Positions 1-13,996 of a DNA stretch of 64,000 nt are shown piece after piece; positions within the stretch are counted from its first letter, which is position 1, and each line of letters begins with the position of its first letter. The translations under genes were made by a program, and so were the position numbers. Under the pieces are notes generated by a model. It worked only from the letters and a program-made list of their open reading frames with translations. It did no database searches and was not told the DNA's origin. The DNA is from Eudorina sp. 2006-703-Eu-15 (taxonomy: Eukaryota; Chlorophyta; Chlorophyceae; Chlamydomonadales; Volvocaceae), in NCBI GenBank assembly GCA_003117195.1, contig BDSI01000002.1:1203328-1267327 (forward strand). Direction: 5' to 3'.

Positions 1-1803
1 GCTTTGTGCCCGGTCACGCCAGCAGGTGCAGACCGGATGTCCTTGGCTCAACGCCGGATGTCCATAATTGTGTTAAGACCCCTGAACCCTGCCCCTATGA
101 CCCGACCCTACCCGACCCCTGGGACGGGACCCGACCCGACCCCAGGGAGACTAAAACCCCCGAGAGACTAAAGAGTAACGACCAACAACCAACGCCCAAC
201 TTTCAACGGCAGTGACTCCGCATAGCTACGAAACCCGACAAGTTTGCAGACACTTGCGACCACTTTTTATCGGCATCACATGCCGTATTGACGCCCGCCA
301 CAGGAGGTCCGACACCTCCAGCTCACAAAATCACCCACCCACATGAGCCCTCCGTTGCCCAATCAGGCAATCTCAAAAGGCACCAGGCTGTCGCTCACCA
401 TCCATGTGACTGGTGCCGTACATTCACCCTGAATCCCCAACGCAACCAATGACAAGATGGCGGCTGGCAGCGAATCAGGAGTGGAGGAGCGAGAGGCACA
501 TTCCACGCGCAGTAGGAAACTTGTTACACGTCAACAATCGAATGCAGATTGCATAACAGATGAAAGGTAAGCAGACATGGCGTCCTTTTACAGGAAGCTC
601 GAAGAACGAACGACCCCGGACTGGGGCTCGGTGACCCAACTGGCCCAATACCGGAGAAGGACCGTTGTCGATTGGTTAACTGCGCCCGCAATCATTGCAC
701 ACGCAGTACTACAGTGCGACCTGCCACATGCCATCATCTCCACCACCACCACCACCACCACCACCTGCACCACCTGCTTCACCACCGCTGCCATAACCGG
801 CAAACACCAGGCATCCACCTCCTCCCGTGAAGGTAGGCATTAGCTAGGCCTTCAGAGTCAAATAAATAGGAAACTAGCCAGGGACACTACGTACCATGAC
901 CTTGCAGCTACCGGTAGGTGCGCAGGAACGGGGCGCTTGCGCGCGAGTACGCCCCTCGCAAACTGATGCCGTTTATCGTACACGTATCGTAGCAGGGCAG
1001 GCGGATGGAGTCTCCAGAAGGGATAAGGAAAACCAGCTAAACGGTCTAGGAGGAATTAAATCCCAAGCAAGGAGGGCCTAACGGATATCGCCCCGCCCGA
1101 AGGGTTGCTGATAAGCGTGTCTTGCTAGGCCGTCTGGCACTTATCCAGCGCACCGGCAAGCGCAGTGGGGGAAATACATTACGCCTAATCAAGACCTTCA
1201 CTCCAAGAGCTAAGGTTCAAAATTTTAATCAATCGAATAGAACGAATCTGCATTGTGCGATAAATGTCTAATGGGCACTTCAGAGGTCCGAGGGCCCTGG
1301 CGCGACCCAGCCTTCGCGGCTGTCCTGGCAGACACTTCGCTACTTGTACGGCACGCCGTACAAACCACCACCCAGTGATCCAATGGAGTCGCCGCCGTAC
1401 AGACTACTGCTTCGATGTAATAGAATGGGGGCTGGCTCTCTCTCAGAAGCAGTACACCCGTGGGGCTGTCGAGCCCTCTAATCGAATCCATCGGGGCGTC
1501 CGGCATTCCTGCCGAGCCCTTTAACCCCCACCGTCCGCACACCACTGCGTGTTTTCCTGTGACCTGTGGCCGACTTGCACACGTACCACCCATCCACCCA
1601 CGCACCCAACAGGTAAGGACCAAAGGCACTCCCAGCCTCTCCCCCATGTCCCTTCCAAGCTGCCCTCCAGATTGAAACACAGCGGCCGCCCTGCCGCCCT
1701 GCTGCTGCGCGATGTCGAATCGGACCGGGTCGGTTCGAAGCCGGTTGGGATGGGTTGGGTGGTGGTGACTTGTTGAGAGGTCTGTGCGCGGTCTGTGCGC
1801 TCA
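1..1803. other. Intergenic / 3' flank, no gene seen
   Basis: No open frame here resembles a protein. The right part is the 3' untranslated region of the minus-strand membrane-protein gene that stops at 1804. A GACCC-rich simple stretch lies at about 91-144, a short CCA/CAC run at 739-765, and an inverted GTACGGC pair at 1344-1363. Confidence 0.5.
524..528 (-). terminator. Candidate poly(A) signal (TGTAA) of the OSCA-like gene
   Basis: TTACA on the plus strand is TGTAA on the minus strand, the usual volvocine poly(A) signal. It would give the upstream gene (stop at 1804) a 3' UTR of about 1.28 kb. This is position and motif only. Confidence 0.35.
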
Positions 1804-4800
1804 TCACTCAACCGTCGCCAGCGACGCCACAGCCTTCGTCGGCGGCGCCAAGTCCCCCACCGCGGCGGCGACCGAGGCGGCCATCATGAGATCCTGCGAG
1901 TCCTCCCTGGAGAAGGCCTCCTGGAGCGATGACGACGGCGGAGGCGGAGGCGGCGGCAGCGGCGACTGCTGCTGCAGCGGCGGCGTTGGCGGCTGGTGCT
2001 GGTGTGCCCACGCCAGAGGCGCCGGCGCCTTGCCCGGCTTGGGAAGGTGTTCCGGAGGCGGCGTTGAGCGTGTGTAGCGGAAGGTGGCCTTCGATCTGGG
2101 GTTCATATCTTTTGGGGCGGCGATGCCGCTGCCAGGCCGGGCCGTGGTGGCAGCAGTCGCCGTAGCGGTTTTGGCCCCCTTTGGCGGCGGTGGGATGCCG
2201 CCCTGGCGACCCAACTTGTCAGGGGCGGCGGCGGGCTCGGCCTGTACGACAGCGGACGCCTCCGTCGAGAGGTCCTTCGGCGGCGTGACATCAACAGGGT
2301 TGGCTGCGGAGGGCTTGGCGCCGCCATCCTTTTCGTCAACGCCGCCGCCGCCGTCGCTGCAAGCGCTGCCGCTGAGGCTGCCAGCGGCAGCGGCGGCGGC
2401 CGGCGCCGACTGTGTGGTGAACACCGATACGTGGCTGCTGGTCCCCGACGTCACCGACGCGGAGCGCTGAACCCTGGATCCAATCGGATCCACATCCGCG
2501 GTCGCGGTTGCCGCCACCGCCGCCGCTACCACGACGTCGCCCCGAGGGCGATCATCGCCGTCACCGTCGGCGTCGCCGCCGTGGCGGCTGCCGCAGCCGC
2601 CACCTGCGACAAGGGTGCCGCTGCCGCCACGGGCCAGCTCCTGCGGCACGGGCAGCAGCCTGAGGCTCGCCAGCGACCTCACGACCACCGGCTGCAAGTC
2701 CAGCTCAAAGGGCGGCAGCGGCGGCGACGGTGTAACCACCATGACACCCGTCTCGGCGGCGCCGCAAGACGGTACGAGCAGCCCGTCAGGCATCGCGGTG
2801 AGCGAGACCTTCTTCACCATCGCCCCCGTGTTACTCTGCAGCGTCGCAATCTGTTGAAGAGCGGCGGTCTGCAGCGTCGCCGACGGCACCAGGCCGAGCA
2901 GGGCGGGGTCATCCGCAGACCGTGGCGGGCTCGGCGGCGGCGGCGGCGGCGCCGCAGCCGCAGCCGCTGCGATTGCCGTTGCCGCATTTACAAACGGGGA
3001 GGAGGTCAGGGAGCGTTGGGTAGATGAGGAGTTAGAAGAGGACAGTGGAAGTGGCGGCGGCGGCGTCGACAAGCTGTGGGCCGGCGGCAGGGGCAGCTGC
3101 GGCGTCAGCGGCTGGTTGTCCGAGCCTGCGCAGCGGGCCGACTCCGCCGCCGCGGCGGCGGAGGCAACGGCAGCGGCGTTGGCGGCGGCCAGCGCGGCGG
3201 CGGCGTTGGGCAGCGACTTGATGGCGCTGTCGGCCACATCGAACATCTCCACATTACGCTGTTCCGTACGCGTGCGGTGACCGTCGTACACCTCCATCTC
3301 CACGTGGACACGGAAGGTCGTCTGCAGGGCATACACACACATACACACGCGCACATATACATACATGTAAAAGATTGCACGGAACCGATACACACACTCA
3401 CACGCTGTGCGCCAACGACCCCTGTGTGGGTATCGTATGTCAAAACCACCCATCTGCACACCCCTGCACGCGCGTACGACGTGTACGGCACATCCAACCT
3501 GTTGTGCTCCATTCCGAACACGTGTTCTGTGTGTATTTCTGCACAGGACGCGTGTGAGGTGTGAGTCCCGTCCCATGCGTCCTCCGCCCCGCCCCGCTCG
3601 ACCCTCCAGCCGGGTCCCCATCCACCCATCCACCCCACCCCACCCACCCACCCACCAGGCGCGTGAAGCGGTGCTCGCCCTGCGCCAGCGCCCACAGCTT
3701 GCCGGCGGCCCCGCTGGTGAGGAAGGGCTTGTAGTTGGTGAGGTGGGGGATGCGGTACGTGCGGGGGCCCCGCAGCATGTGGGCGATCTTGACGGTGGAT
3801 AGGGCCTCCTCGTACGTTACATCTGCACGAGCACGGCACGTATGGCGGTACGACGATAAAGCATCAGCGAGTAAGGGCGGCACCGAAGCACCCGGCTCTT
3901 TGGGTCCGTCCACGGCGGGCAGCCATCGGCCCCCGACCTACTGAAGGGTCTCCCCCATGAACCGACTCAGCCTTGCCCATCCATCCAGCCATCCAGTCAT
4001 CCTGCCACCCAACCCGGCCGTCAGCCCAAACGCCGATCCGGCCATCCGCCTGGTCCAGAGGACACCACTCGGCTTCCCGGCGATCGCGGCCCAGCCCAGC
4101 CCAGCCCAACCCAGCCTCTGGATCTTAGGGCCCCAGTCCAGAGGTCGTACCTGAGGGGCCGTCATCTTGCCCGAAGCGCCGGCTGCCCTTCGGCCTCAGC
4201 ACCGCCGCCAGGCGGGCGCATGAGCTGCCCAACAGTGTGACCGCCAACCGCCTCAGCCACCTGTATGTGCGCGTGTGTGTTTGCGCGGGGTGGGGGTGGG
4301 CAGTGTTGGGTTGTCCGAAGCGGGACGCGGGAGGTTCAAGATTGAGGGCGCCGGAGCGGGATGGCCATCAAGATGCCGACTAATGAGGAGCGCGGCGGTG
4401 TGCGGCGGTGCCAGAGGCGGACCCTAACTCCCTACTCAGCATGCGGGAACTCACCCATGAGGGATGGACCCGAGTGGGACCCGTACTCCCTACTCCCTCC
4501 CCACACAGCATCCCTACTCCCTCCCCACACAGCAGCCCTACTCCCTACTCCCTCCCCACACAGCAGCCCTACTCCCTACTCCCTCCCCACATAGCAGCCC
4601 TACTCCCTACTCACTCCCCACATAGCAGCCCTACTCCCTACTCACTCCCCACATAGCAGCCAGACGCCCAGCACCAGGAACCAGATCAGCAGCGCCAGGC
4701 CGTTGGGCTGCGTGATGCGGCGGCCCAGAGAGTTCTTCGACAGGGAGGAGATGCCCTGAGGGGAGGGGGAAGGCGAGGGGAGTGCGGGTGAGGGTGCGGG

Positions 4801-7800
4801 TGCGGGTGAGCGTCATAAAAAGGGCCTCGTGGACGGAGAGGCTAGAGGCTTGAGTGGGATCGGGGGGTCGCCGCCAACCCCTTGGGACGGTGTCCTACAA
4901 ATACATTTTCTTCAGTGCGAGGCACCGCCGCCTAAATCGATGGACATGTGGACCCCTCCAATACAGCCAGCCCCTCCTTGCGCAGGCCCCCTATTAGCCC
5001 CTATTAGCCCGCCCCCCAGTCAGCCAGCCACGCACCGGGTTGGCACGGCCAGCAGCAGCGGCCGCGACCAGGTCCATGCTGCTGAGCTCAGCCTTGAAGT
5101 AGGTGTGCATCCACAGGCCGAAGGCGCAGTGGGCCAGCAGCAGCACCGGCAGCAAATCTGGGAGGCGGGAGGACGCGGAGGCCGGGGGTGCGGACGCGGG
5201 TGGGTGATCGGCGCCAGCGGAAAGGGCGGGAGAACGGCAGGGCGGGGGGTCCCGGGGACAGCAAGGGGCCCCCGGCATGGGGCAGCAGGTGGGGCCCAGG
5301 CAACGCGCGGGGCCCACCTCTTGGACGGATGTCGTCCTACGCCTTCATAGAGTGCTACTGCCGTTCGTACAACTGTATGTACTACATAGACACTTACACA
5401 TGATCGCGCGCGGCAGGCGCTTCGAGTAGCGCTGCGCCGGCAGGTGCCAGGTGAGGAGGTTGATCCGGTCCCACCAAAAGGCCACCAGCAGGTAGACCGA
5501 CACGATCAGGTAGCAGAGGGGCATGCCGCTGCCGAACAGCAGCGCCAGAGTCACATTGAACAGCACGTCCGAGATGCGCTCCTCCAGGGTGAACTGCGGG
5601 TGGCGTTGCGTTGCGTTGCATTGCGAAGCGTTACGAAGCGTTGCGTGTAGGGCGCGGGGCGCATGCACACGGCTTGGAGAAACTAAGCCGATAAGAGGCA
5701 TGTGCTGGCTGGCGCCAAAGGGGCGCGCGTCAAGTGTGTCAAGTGTGTTGCGATAAGAGACCCGCCCGACCCAAACCAAGTGTGTGTATGTGTGTTTCGT
5801 GAGTAACTCCGCCCGAGATGTGCCCAGCAAAGACACTCACCCGCCCGCCCGTGTTTGCATGCATGTCTTCGTCGGTTGTCAGGGCGGCGTGCCGGCAGCC
5901 CTCAAATACACATTTCGTTATACGTGGATGTGCGGTGTGCGGGGAGCGCGGTACAGCCAACCCGCCAACCCGCGCACCAAAGCCGGCGACGGCGCACACG
6001 CACCTGCCGGCTGCGGAAGGCCGCATTGTAGTCCTCGGGGGCCGCAAGCTTGCCCAAGTGGCCGTACAGCAGCCGCGCGCGCAGGGCCCACTTGACCGAG
6101 ATCTCCACGGCAGATCTGATCAGCGGCCCCGCCACATTGATCATCATCAGGATCATGACCGACAGGCCGATCGAGGCATACCAGTCGGGCGTGAAGTCGT
6201 CGTACAGGCCGTCCAGGACGAGCCGCTGCATCCAGCGCGACTCCTGAGGGTTACCGTATTTGAACCGCCGAGCGGCAATATGACGAGAACCAGGGCAGCA
6301 AGAAGGCCAAGAATTATTGGGTGGCCGCGGGCAGGGGCAAAAGGGGGGACCTATGGCAATGGAGCTAAAGATTCACTTGAATGGTGCCGACAATTGCAAG
6401 TTTGTAACGGAGCTGGTTTACATTGGAGACGGGTGGCCTTGAGGATGGGCTGCGTGCGGCCTGCGTGATGAACACGACCCAGCCAGCAGCCGGCATTTGT
6501 TTTGCAAACCCCGACCGTGCCCAGCGCCCACCCGGCATTCCCCCCTCCCCTCCCCTCCCACGCACATGCTCCAGCGCCCTCTTCTGGAGGTTGCGCAGCG
6601 TGGAGCAGTTGACCACCAGCAGGATGGCAACCGAATTAACCAACTTGACGATGTATGACCAGATCGCGAAGCTGCGGCACAGGGATGGAACAGGGCCGTT
6701 CGGCGGTGTGATGGTGGCACATGGCAGCAGGACACATCATGGCGGATCAAGGGACGGCCGGGCGCTGCCCCCCTCCAGTCCAGGTCCCCTTCCACTCTGG
6801 GCCCCCTCCCAGATGGAGTCGCTCCAAGGCCGCACCTGAGCTCCGCGTCCGTCGACGTCCAGTGCTTCTCCACCCGGTACTTGAGCAGTCGGAGCACAAA
6901 GGCCAGCATCGAGTTGATCACCGCAATCACCACAGAGATGGCCACCGTCAGGCCGTCACGCCTGTACGGCACAAAGACAGGCCGTACATATGTACGGCAT
7001 GGGGTTAAACGACCCGCGCGGCACGGGACGGCAGCGCACATACCTACCGTTGCTTGCAGAGACCTCCACAACACGACAGTCAAGATAACCCTCGACAGGA
7101 CCTGTAAGAGCCGTAACGCTTCAATCACGCTTCAATTTATTTCTCCACGCACCTCAAGTCGACAGGCTCCCAGTAGGCGGAGCACGAGTCCTTCATGTGA
7201 GACAGGAACCCCGACGTCGCGTCGACCGTGGGTACGTTGCTCAGGCCCAGGCAGTAGCATGGCATGCAGTACGATGCGGGGCACGACACACTCTGCGCGT
7301 GGTGGAGGTGGGAGGGGACAGAACGCGTCACGGCTGTGCTCGCGGTGCAAGGGGCTCGCGTGCGGGGGGCCGGATCGTCTGCCATCCCGTAAAGAGAGAC
7401 TGAGAAGACAGACAGGCGCCATCCGCGGAACAGTCGGCGGCAGAGGCACGTGCATGTATGTAGAACGGCAGGACGTACAAAGATACGATGGTTGTACGGC
7501 AGTACGGGGATACGACACGGCAGACAAGACACGATCCCCACCTCAGCGCACTTGAGCAGCTCCTGGCGCACAGGCCGCTCGTTGAGCAGGCGCGTGGTGC
7601 CGTTTCCGAACGACCACTGCTCGCCAAACGTCATGTTGAATCCGATGCCCGGGAAGTTGAGTTCCGCGTACGACACGCAGCTCGCCATAGCGCCGCTGCA
7701 AAAGGCACTGTACGAGGCCTGCAGAGCAACAACGTGTCAACACCACGCGGTCAGCGTGGCCTGTTGCACATCCTGGGCCATGCGCTAGCTAGTCAACGAC

Positions 7801-10800
7801 GCTGATCATACTCTCGTCACGAAAAAGGATTTCTAATAACACACGGTCAAAACGCACACGCACGGTCGCCACTGTAACTGAAACGCTGTACGGTGGCCGT
7901 ACCATGTCGTATCCTGCCACGCTCGCGGTGGCGCCCTTCACCTTGGCCACTCCAATCCTGCGTCCAATCCCAAACCGGGGGCGGGAGGGGGAGGTTGGCG
8001 CTGGCTTGCCAATGCGTCCGGGCCGGGGGTGTTCCCCCGGCCCTCCCCCCTGCCGCCTTGAGACCTGTGCCCTGAGCACCGAGGTACCCCTGCCCCGCCC
8101 CGCCCAGCCCAGCCCCGCCCAGCCCAGCCCTACCCTGCCCCGCCCCGCCGTAGTTACCGCGGCCCACAAAGCTGATCCACCCACCCGCAGGATCCCCGAC
8201 CGGAACTCGTCCCGCGCTCTCCCCCACCCCTCGGGCCCGTCCCCACTCGGCTCCTCCCCGGCCTAGTGCGGTACTGGTACGGCATAGTACGGCACCCACC
8301 CGATCGCCGCCAGCATCTCCCCGCTGTTCCACTTGGGCAGCCGGGACTCCTTGTTGGACTCGGCGGACAACCAGGTGATGAGGGCGGCGCACACCAGGAT
8401 GGCCGCAAACATCACTGCGCCCGTGAACACCTGCGGTCGCAGTCGCAGCCATTACTTGGGTCTTGGTATCCTTGGTGAGTGTGTCATCAGGCTCATCACG
8501 GTTGTTGAGCCTGCCGCAGCCGGCCGTCATCAGCCGCCCAGAAGGCACTCGTCGGCAGGCTGCGTGGTGTCGAGCGGTGCGGTCAACCCTAGGCCCTCCC
8601 CCTCCCTCACCTGGATGCAAATGTTGGTGCGGATGCGGGTCGAGATGTTCTCGAAACGGTAATCGTCCGGGGCGGCGGCGCGGTGGACCCAGATGCGCCA
8701 GCGGCGGCCGCCGTGCTGCAGCCGCAGCTCGCGGCGCATGAACAGCGAGCCCCACCAGCCTGGGGGCGTCAGGGGAATCAGTGAAGAGACTCTGGAATTG
8801 GTAATGGCCGGGGGCCCAGGGGACGGGGGGGGGGGGCGCGGCGAGTAGCCGGCCCTGGTCGGAGAGGGCCAGCCGATGCACACGTGAACAATGATAAGAT
8901 CCCCCTAGGGGCCCCGTCACCACTCCACCACCTGGTTCCTCGTGTGTTTTGCTTTGGTCACATCATCGGTACTGTGCGGCGCACATACCGCAGCCGTCGC
9001 GCCCGAACGCCTTCCTCAGTACCCCATCAGATGCATGGGCAGGGCCCCACTTGCCCGTCACCACTCCACCACTCGGTTCCTCGAGATCCGAACGAAGGCG
9101 CTGTACTACCGCGACAGACAGGTGGGGCCGCGCGCCGCAAAAGGAGGCACAGCGATTGTGACATGTACGAAGAAGATGTGTGCCGTACCCGCAGGGAGCT
9201 GCTTGCACACATCGGCGCGCATCCGCTCGGTGTTGAACGTCACAATGGCCTGAGAGAGGGAGAGAGGGAGGGAGGGTGGGACGAGGCGGCGCGGGGCGGG
9301 GCGGAGCGGCGATGGGGTGTGGCGAGAAACATGCGTTAAGAGGGTCTAGGGATCACGAGGGCGTGGAGAGGGTCTAGGGATCATTGAGGAGGGCAGAAGA
9401 GGAAGGGGAGGAGGATGCTGAGGTGCAAGCGCAAGGGAAAGACGGAGGCACCCGGCGCACGCTCAGGGAAAGCGCAACGGTAACCAGACATACGGTCACC
9501 CGATACCTAGCGCATCGCCTTGGCTTGGAAAACTAACGGTTGCAAGGAGAAGGGCAAAACTGCGACGACCCGCTCCCTCCTCTCCCTCTTCCCGCGGTGA
9601 CTCGGTTCCACATCGGTCCTCACGTCACGCCCACACACTGCAGTACCGTCATCCGCTTCCCGCCCGGGTGGGCCCCACCCAAACACACCGCGGCGACTGT
9701 CACCCTCGGGCCCACCCCTCACGTGTTCCCTAGGGTACACCCTGAACCTTAAATCCTTCCTGAACCCAGTCCTCTAATCTCATCCGTACCCACTCACCGC
9801 ATTGCTCCGCAGCTTGCCCTCCCTTATGGCCCGCATGACGCGGTTCTGCTGCTCCCGGATATTGGCATCCACGGCCGCCAGCTCCCGACTCATGTCCTTG
9901 GTCAGGGAGCGGCCCTCCTCGACTGCAGTACGGCATCAGGAACGGGCCGGGTCAAGGCCGTGACGTGTTGCTTGGACGAGAGCACATGCCGCAACGCCCT
10001 CGTTCACCCACGCGCGCGCCCTCACCCAAATCTCTTCGGGGTTGATTCGGGCGGGTTTCCCTACTCAACACACATACACATACACCTAAACACACGCATA
10101 CACAAAACACACACACACACACACAGGGCGGGTTGCACTTCTAAACACACACACACACACAGTACCTGGGTTTTATACCTGTCACACAGGCTCTCATGAA
10201 GTGCCGTGAGCAAGTAGGGCGCAGTGCGCGGTGCACCAACCAACGACAGCGCGGATGGCCAGCAGGGACATGGGATCCCGTTCAATCAGATGTCGCTCGA
10301 GAGGGTCAAGTAAAGAGGAGAGGCCCTGGGATTTAGATGCCGGATAACCATGCCCCCCCTGTTGTTGCTCACGTTTGCCCGCCTCGGGGTCCTCGGGCGC
10401 CGAGCGGGCAACTGCCTCAACCGCGGCGGGCCGCGCCGACGGCGGCGGCGAGTTGGGCGCGGAGGCGGTGGCGACAGCCGTCAGGTTGAAGGTCTTCTTG
10501 GTGGGCCGGGGGGTCGCCGGCGACGTCGGCGGTGGGGGCGGCGCCGTCGGCGCCCCGGCCGGCGCTGCCAGCTTGACCGCCTCGGGGTCCACCACAGCTG
10601 CCTCCTCCTCCTTGGCTCCAAGGACAGCCGCAGCAGCGGCGCCAGAGTCCGAGCGGGCCTCTTTCAGCTGGGCCTCTAGTCCCGCCACAAAGCCCTGGTG
10701 AGAGCAGAAAGATATGCAGGCCATTGGGGGTCATGTGAAAAATGTAAAAAAAGGCAGTAATAATAATATGCATCGGTCAAAAACCGATGCGTGTGTTAAA

Positions 10801-13800
10801 GGGGCGGGGTGGAGAGGTTATGGGTTTCCCCTGGCCTTTGTACCTCCCGCCACCGTAGGGTCAGGTGAAAATGGAAAGGGCGGCGATTGAGACAACAGAA
10901 TAAACCGATCACGTCGGTAATCCCGCATGGTTTCCCGTTTGTGCTGTCACAATAATCTAATATAATGTGATATGATGTGATATGATCTGGTGAAAGATGA
11001 ACATTGGGGTTTCTGCCCAGGCAAGCGGTGCAGGAAAGGCGCGAGCGCGCTTGGATCTGCAGTACGGACCCATGCCGAAGCTGCCGTACCTTGAGCTGCT
11101 CGTCCCTGTGCACCTCCTTGCACGCGTCCACCACGGTGGAAAAGCCCCTGATCAGTACGACATCCATCACCTGGGCGGGTCGGCATCCGTCATCGGCCGC
11201 AGAACGGCAGCGCATGCGGCGGATGAAGGTTGAGGAGAGGAGCGGACAAAGTGAAGGGTGTGGCTGCGGCAGACAAACCACTGTACCAAGCAAGATCGAC
11301 ATATATAAACCCAAGTCACCGATTTGGGTATGCAGTGCTGGCCCAATCGGGGCCTTGCAACGCCTAGTTATGAACGCAACGGCAAAGCGATGTAAGCTCA
11401 AGGGGGGCTCCCGTGCCACCCATGGCCACGCCTCCGGCCGGGTCACCCTTCGACCCCCCACAATGCCCACCCGCCCGCCCAACCCGCTCACCTTGTCCAG
11501 CTTGCCGTCCTGGCTGAAGCGTTGCTCAAAGTACTCCCCAACCTGCAGAACCGCACCGCAAATGCCGTCAGACCACACATCACGACTCAAGTCAAAAGGC
11601 TATGGCTAAGTGGAATATTAAACAGCGGGCCCATGTTGGTGAGTCTGGGCAACCCAAATCAACGCAGCAGAGCAAGGACGGCTCATGTTAGCTCCTAGAC
11701 GTGCCCATACCACACATTCAGATATCGGACTTGATAAAAAAATCAAGTCCAAAGAGAACCCGCCGGCCGGGATGTGCTCAACACCGTTTTGCTGCTGGGG
11801 TACTGCCGCGGCCCGGGGCTCCGCCTCAGCGAGTAGGGGCCGCGCGGATCGCCCCTGCACACCACTCCCCGAGCAAGCCCAACACCCCAGTGGCAAGGCG
11901 CGGCGACGTGTGCGTACCTCGGTGGCGGTGACGTACGGCGGGAGGCCCCCCACAATGACGGCGTAGTCAGACACCTCGCGAGTCTTGCGGTCAACCTTCT
12001 CCAACCACCGCCGTACCTGTATAGCACATGCGGTACACACGCCGTGTGGCAACGTCAACCGCACCGCGCTCCCTCCAAACTGACACACCTCCCCCAGCTA
12101 GCCGGACTGAGAGACAAGGCAGCCGGGCAGTCAAGTCAGACAGACAGGCAGATCACGGGTTGAAGCGTTGGACTGGTGCGCGCGGGTCCGCCATCACTCC
12201 CCCCCTCCCTCCCTCCCTCACCATCCCCCCTCCCTCCCGCCCGCACCATCCCCCCTCCCTCCCTCCCGCACCCTCACCATCCCTCCCTCCCGCACCCCAC
12301 CTCCTCACCAGGACGAAGAGCGCCACGAGGACGCCGGTCAGCACCACTGTGGCGCCCGCATCAACCAGCGAGATCCCTGGGTTTGCGAGGGAGGGGGCCG
12401 AGGGGGCGGAGAGGGACGGTGCCGTGGGAGGCAGGCGCGAAGGGCCGACAGACCACGCGCGGCAGACCGATAAACCCACCCGACCACGAAGAGGGTTGCT
12501 GCGGCGGATCAAGTGGGGTTTAGGCAGCTACCCTGGGGACGTGAGGCACGACGCCAAGTGGGTCACAGGTGACGAAGGGAGGACCATCGTGCAGCGTCGT
12601 TCCTGCGGTGCGGAATCGAAGGCCGCGAGGCCCCGGCCCTCGCCGCCCTTCTCGACGAGCGCACCAAGCAGGCCAGTATCCTCCCTGGATGAGTTCCCCT
12701 CTCGGCTCGAGGGTGGTTGGCTGCCGGACCAAGCGCCGCGCAGGCGAGCTGCCCGCCGGCCCGCTGTTTGCGGCTCAGGATGCCTCTTGTAACGCAAATC
12801 GTAGCATGGCGTGGCGGGACACACCGTGTCGTCATCCGCAGGGACCTCACTCACAGGTAAGGAAAACGCCCTTCTGCATCGGGCCCTTCCATGTGTCTGC
12901 GATGTCCGTGTTCATGTACTGAAGAGTACCATTGTCCTTTTTGTCGTCCACGATCGCTGCAAAGGTGAAGGAAGCCAGCTCAAGCTTGTCGTACACCTTG
13001 ACGCCGTAGTTGTCATCGTACCGGTGAGTGTAGTCGGTGAAGACCGAGGTGTTGATGGTGATGAGGTACGGCACCTGTGCACAGCAGGTACGGCAGTGCA
13101 CAACGACATGTCTGCAGGATGCTAACATGCTATGTTGGCCCCGCAGTGCTGGCGCTCTTTCCTAGCGGCCTACAGGAGTGTCCCAGACTGCCGCCACGTT
13201 CTTCTGCCCCGGCGCCGAGCCTTACCGAACATATCATCATCCACATCATCATCCAAAACAGCCTGCAAGGAGTGCAACGCACGGACGGACGTTTGGCAAA
13301 TGGGTCAGGGGAAAGGAGTTCGGACGCCGCGCGCTACTGATGAGCGTCGAGAGCGTGCAGGCGGAGGTAAGGGCAACACCTAAAGCCGGCAGGTGAGAGA
13401 GAATTTCAGCTGTGCTTTGACACCTGACTGGTAAAACGGGGAACCCTCCATGCTGATGAGCAATGCCCGCGGTTGGCTGGACCCCTGGCAACCGACCGCC
13501 GGCAATCCCCGTCCTCATCACAGCTATAGCCTTAGCATGAGAAGTACACAGATCTCACCAGTGCAAGAGCTTGAAGTAGAGTCCAAGACCGACGCCCCGG
13601 TAGGACGCGACTTTCTCATCGCTGCTGCCAATGTGCAAGCCCTCTGCACGCAAAGCATTGTCCTCGTCGCGAGCAGCCTGCGTGCAAGAATGCAAGCATC
13701 CTTGAATATTTTAAATGAACCGTAGAGGTTAACCTCCTTGTCCTGGCTGGTATGAGCCGAGCTGCGTCCTGACCTGTTTTGCTGCGTCGACCAGAGAACG

Positions 13801-13996
13801 CCGCGCTGCGACTGTATCGATTCTTCCTGGTCGTCTGTCATAGTATTCTAACTTTGTACCTGGCGGAGCCTCCCCCTGCCGAAGGTTTCGGGTTGATGGT
13901 TGCGCCGGCACTTTACAACGACAGAAAAAGCAGCATCGATAACCCACGTCATATTTTGCAAGACGAATACTCACCATCGTTCTGCCAGGGGGCTGG
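1804..13996 (-). CDS. OSCA/TMEM63 (DUF221)-related multi-pass membrane protein, 5' end incomplete
   Basis: Probable stress-gated cation channel or scramblase-like protein of the OSCA/TMEM63 and anoctamin superfamily. Exons in 5'-3' order: 13996-13975, 13910-13774, 13677-13559, 13262-13226, 13074-12855, 12376-12309, 12016-11918, 11542-11492, 11170-11090, 10694-10373, 9922-9798, 9249-9189, 8759-8611, 8430-8300, 7957-7903, 7718-7542, 7292-7153, 6961-6836, 6671-6566, 6243-6004, 5593-5398, 5157-5036, 4755-4646, 4260-4151, 3822-3656, 3321-1804. All phases agree (4689 nt, 1563 codons with stop). The first exon(s) and ATG were not found. Seen: a hydrophobic segment leading into VPYLITIN; a lumenal/extracellular N-X-T-bearing part; an RRM-like cytosolic region (SDYAVIVGGLPP to AIVTFNTERM) split by an Ala/Pro insert; a Cys-rich loop with NMT and NGT sequons; then about six hydrophobic segments (for example LTVAISVVIAVINSMLAFVL) and a 505-residue Ala/Pro/Ser-rich tail. 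Family placement rests on resemblance alone; ion or lipid transport is inferred. Confidence 0.7.
4480..4662. repeat. About 31-bp tandem repeat overlapping a splice donor
   Basis: Several copies of a unit containing CCCCACATAGCAGCC and CTACTCCCT run through the intron and into the 3' end of exon 4755-4646 of the OSCA-like gene. The first copies carry the same minus-strand GTGAGTAG donor; later copies have GGGAGTAG instead. Confidence 0.75.
10085..10160. repeat. CA arrays flanking a GGGCGGGTTGCACTTCTAAAC motif
   Basis: CA runs on both sides of the motif at 10125-10146 lie in an intron of the OSCA-like gene. It is the same composite repeat as at 39.1, 39.27, 52.1 and 58.9 kb. Confidence 0.75.

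Noticed and set aside
13385..13500. Exon-like minus segment (ALLISMEGSPFYQSG)
   Set aside because: It has no usable donor before an in-frame stop. The exons at 13559-13677, 13226-13262 and 12855-13074 join in phase without it and give a sensible membrane segment.
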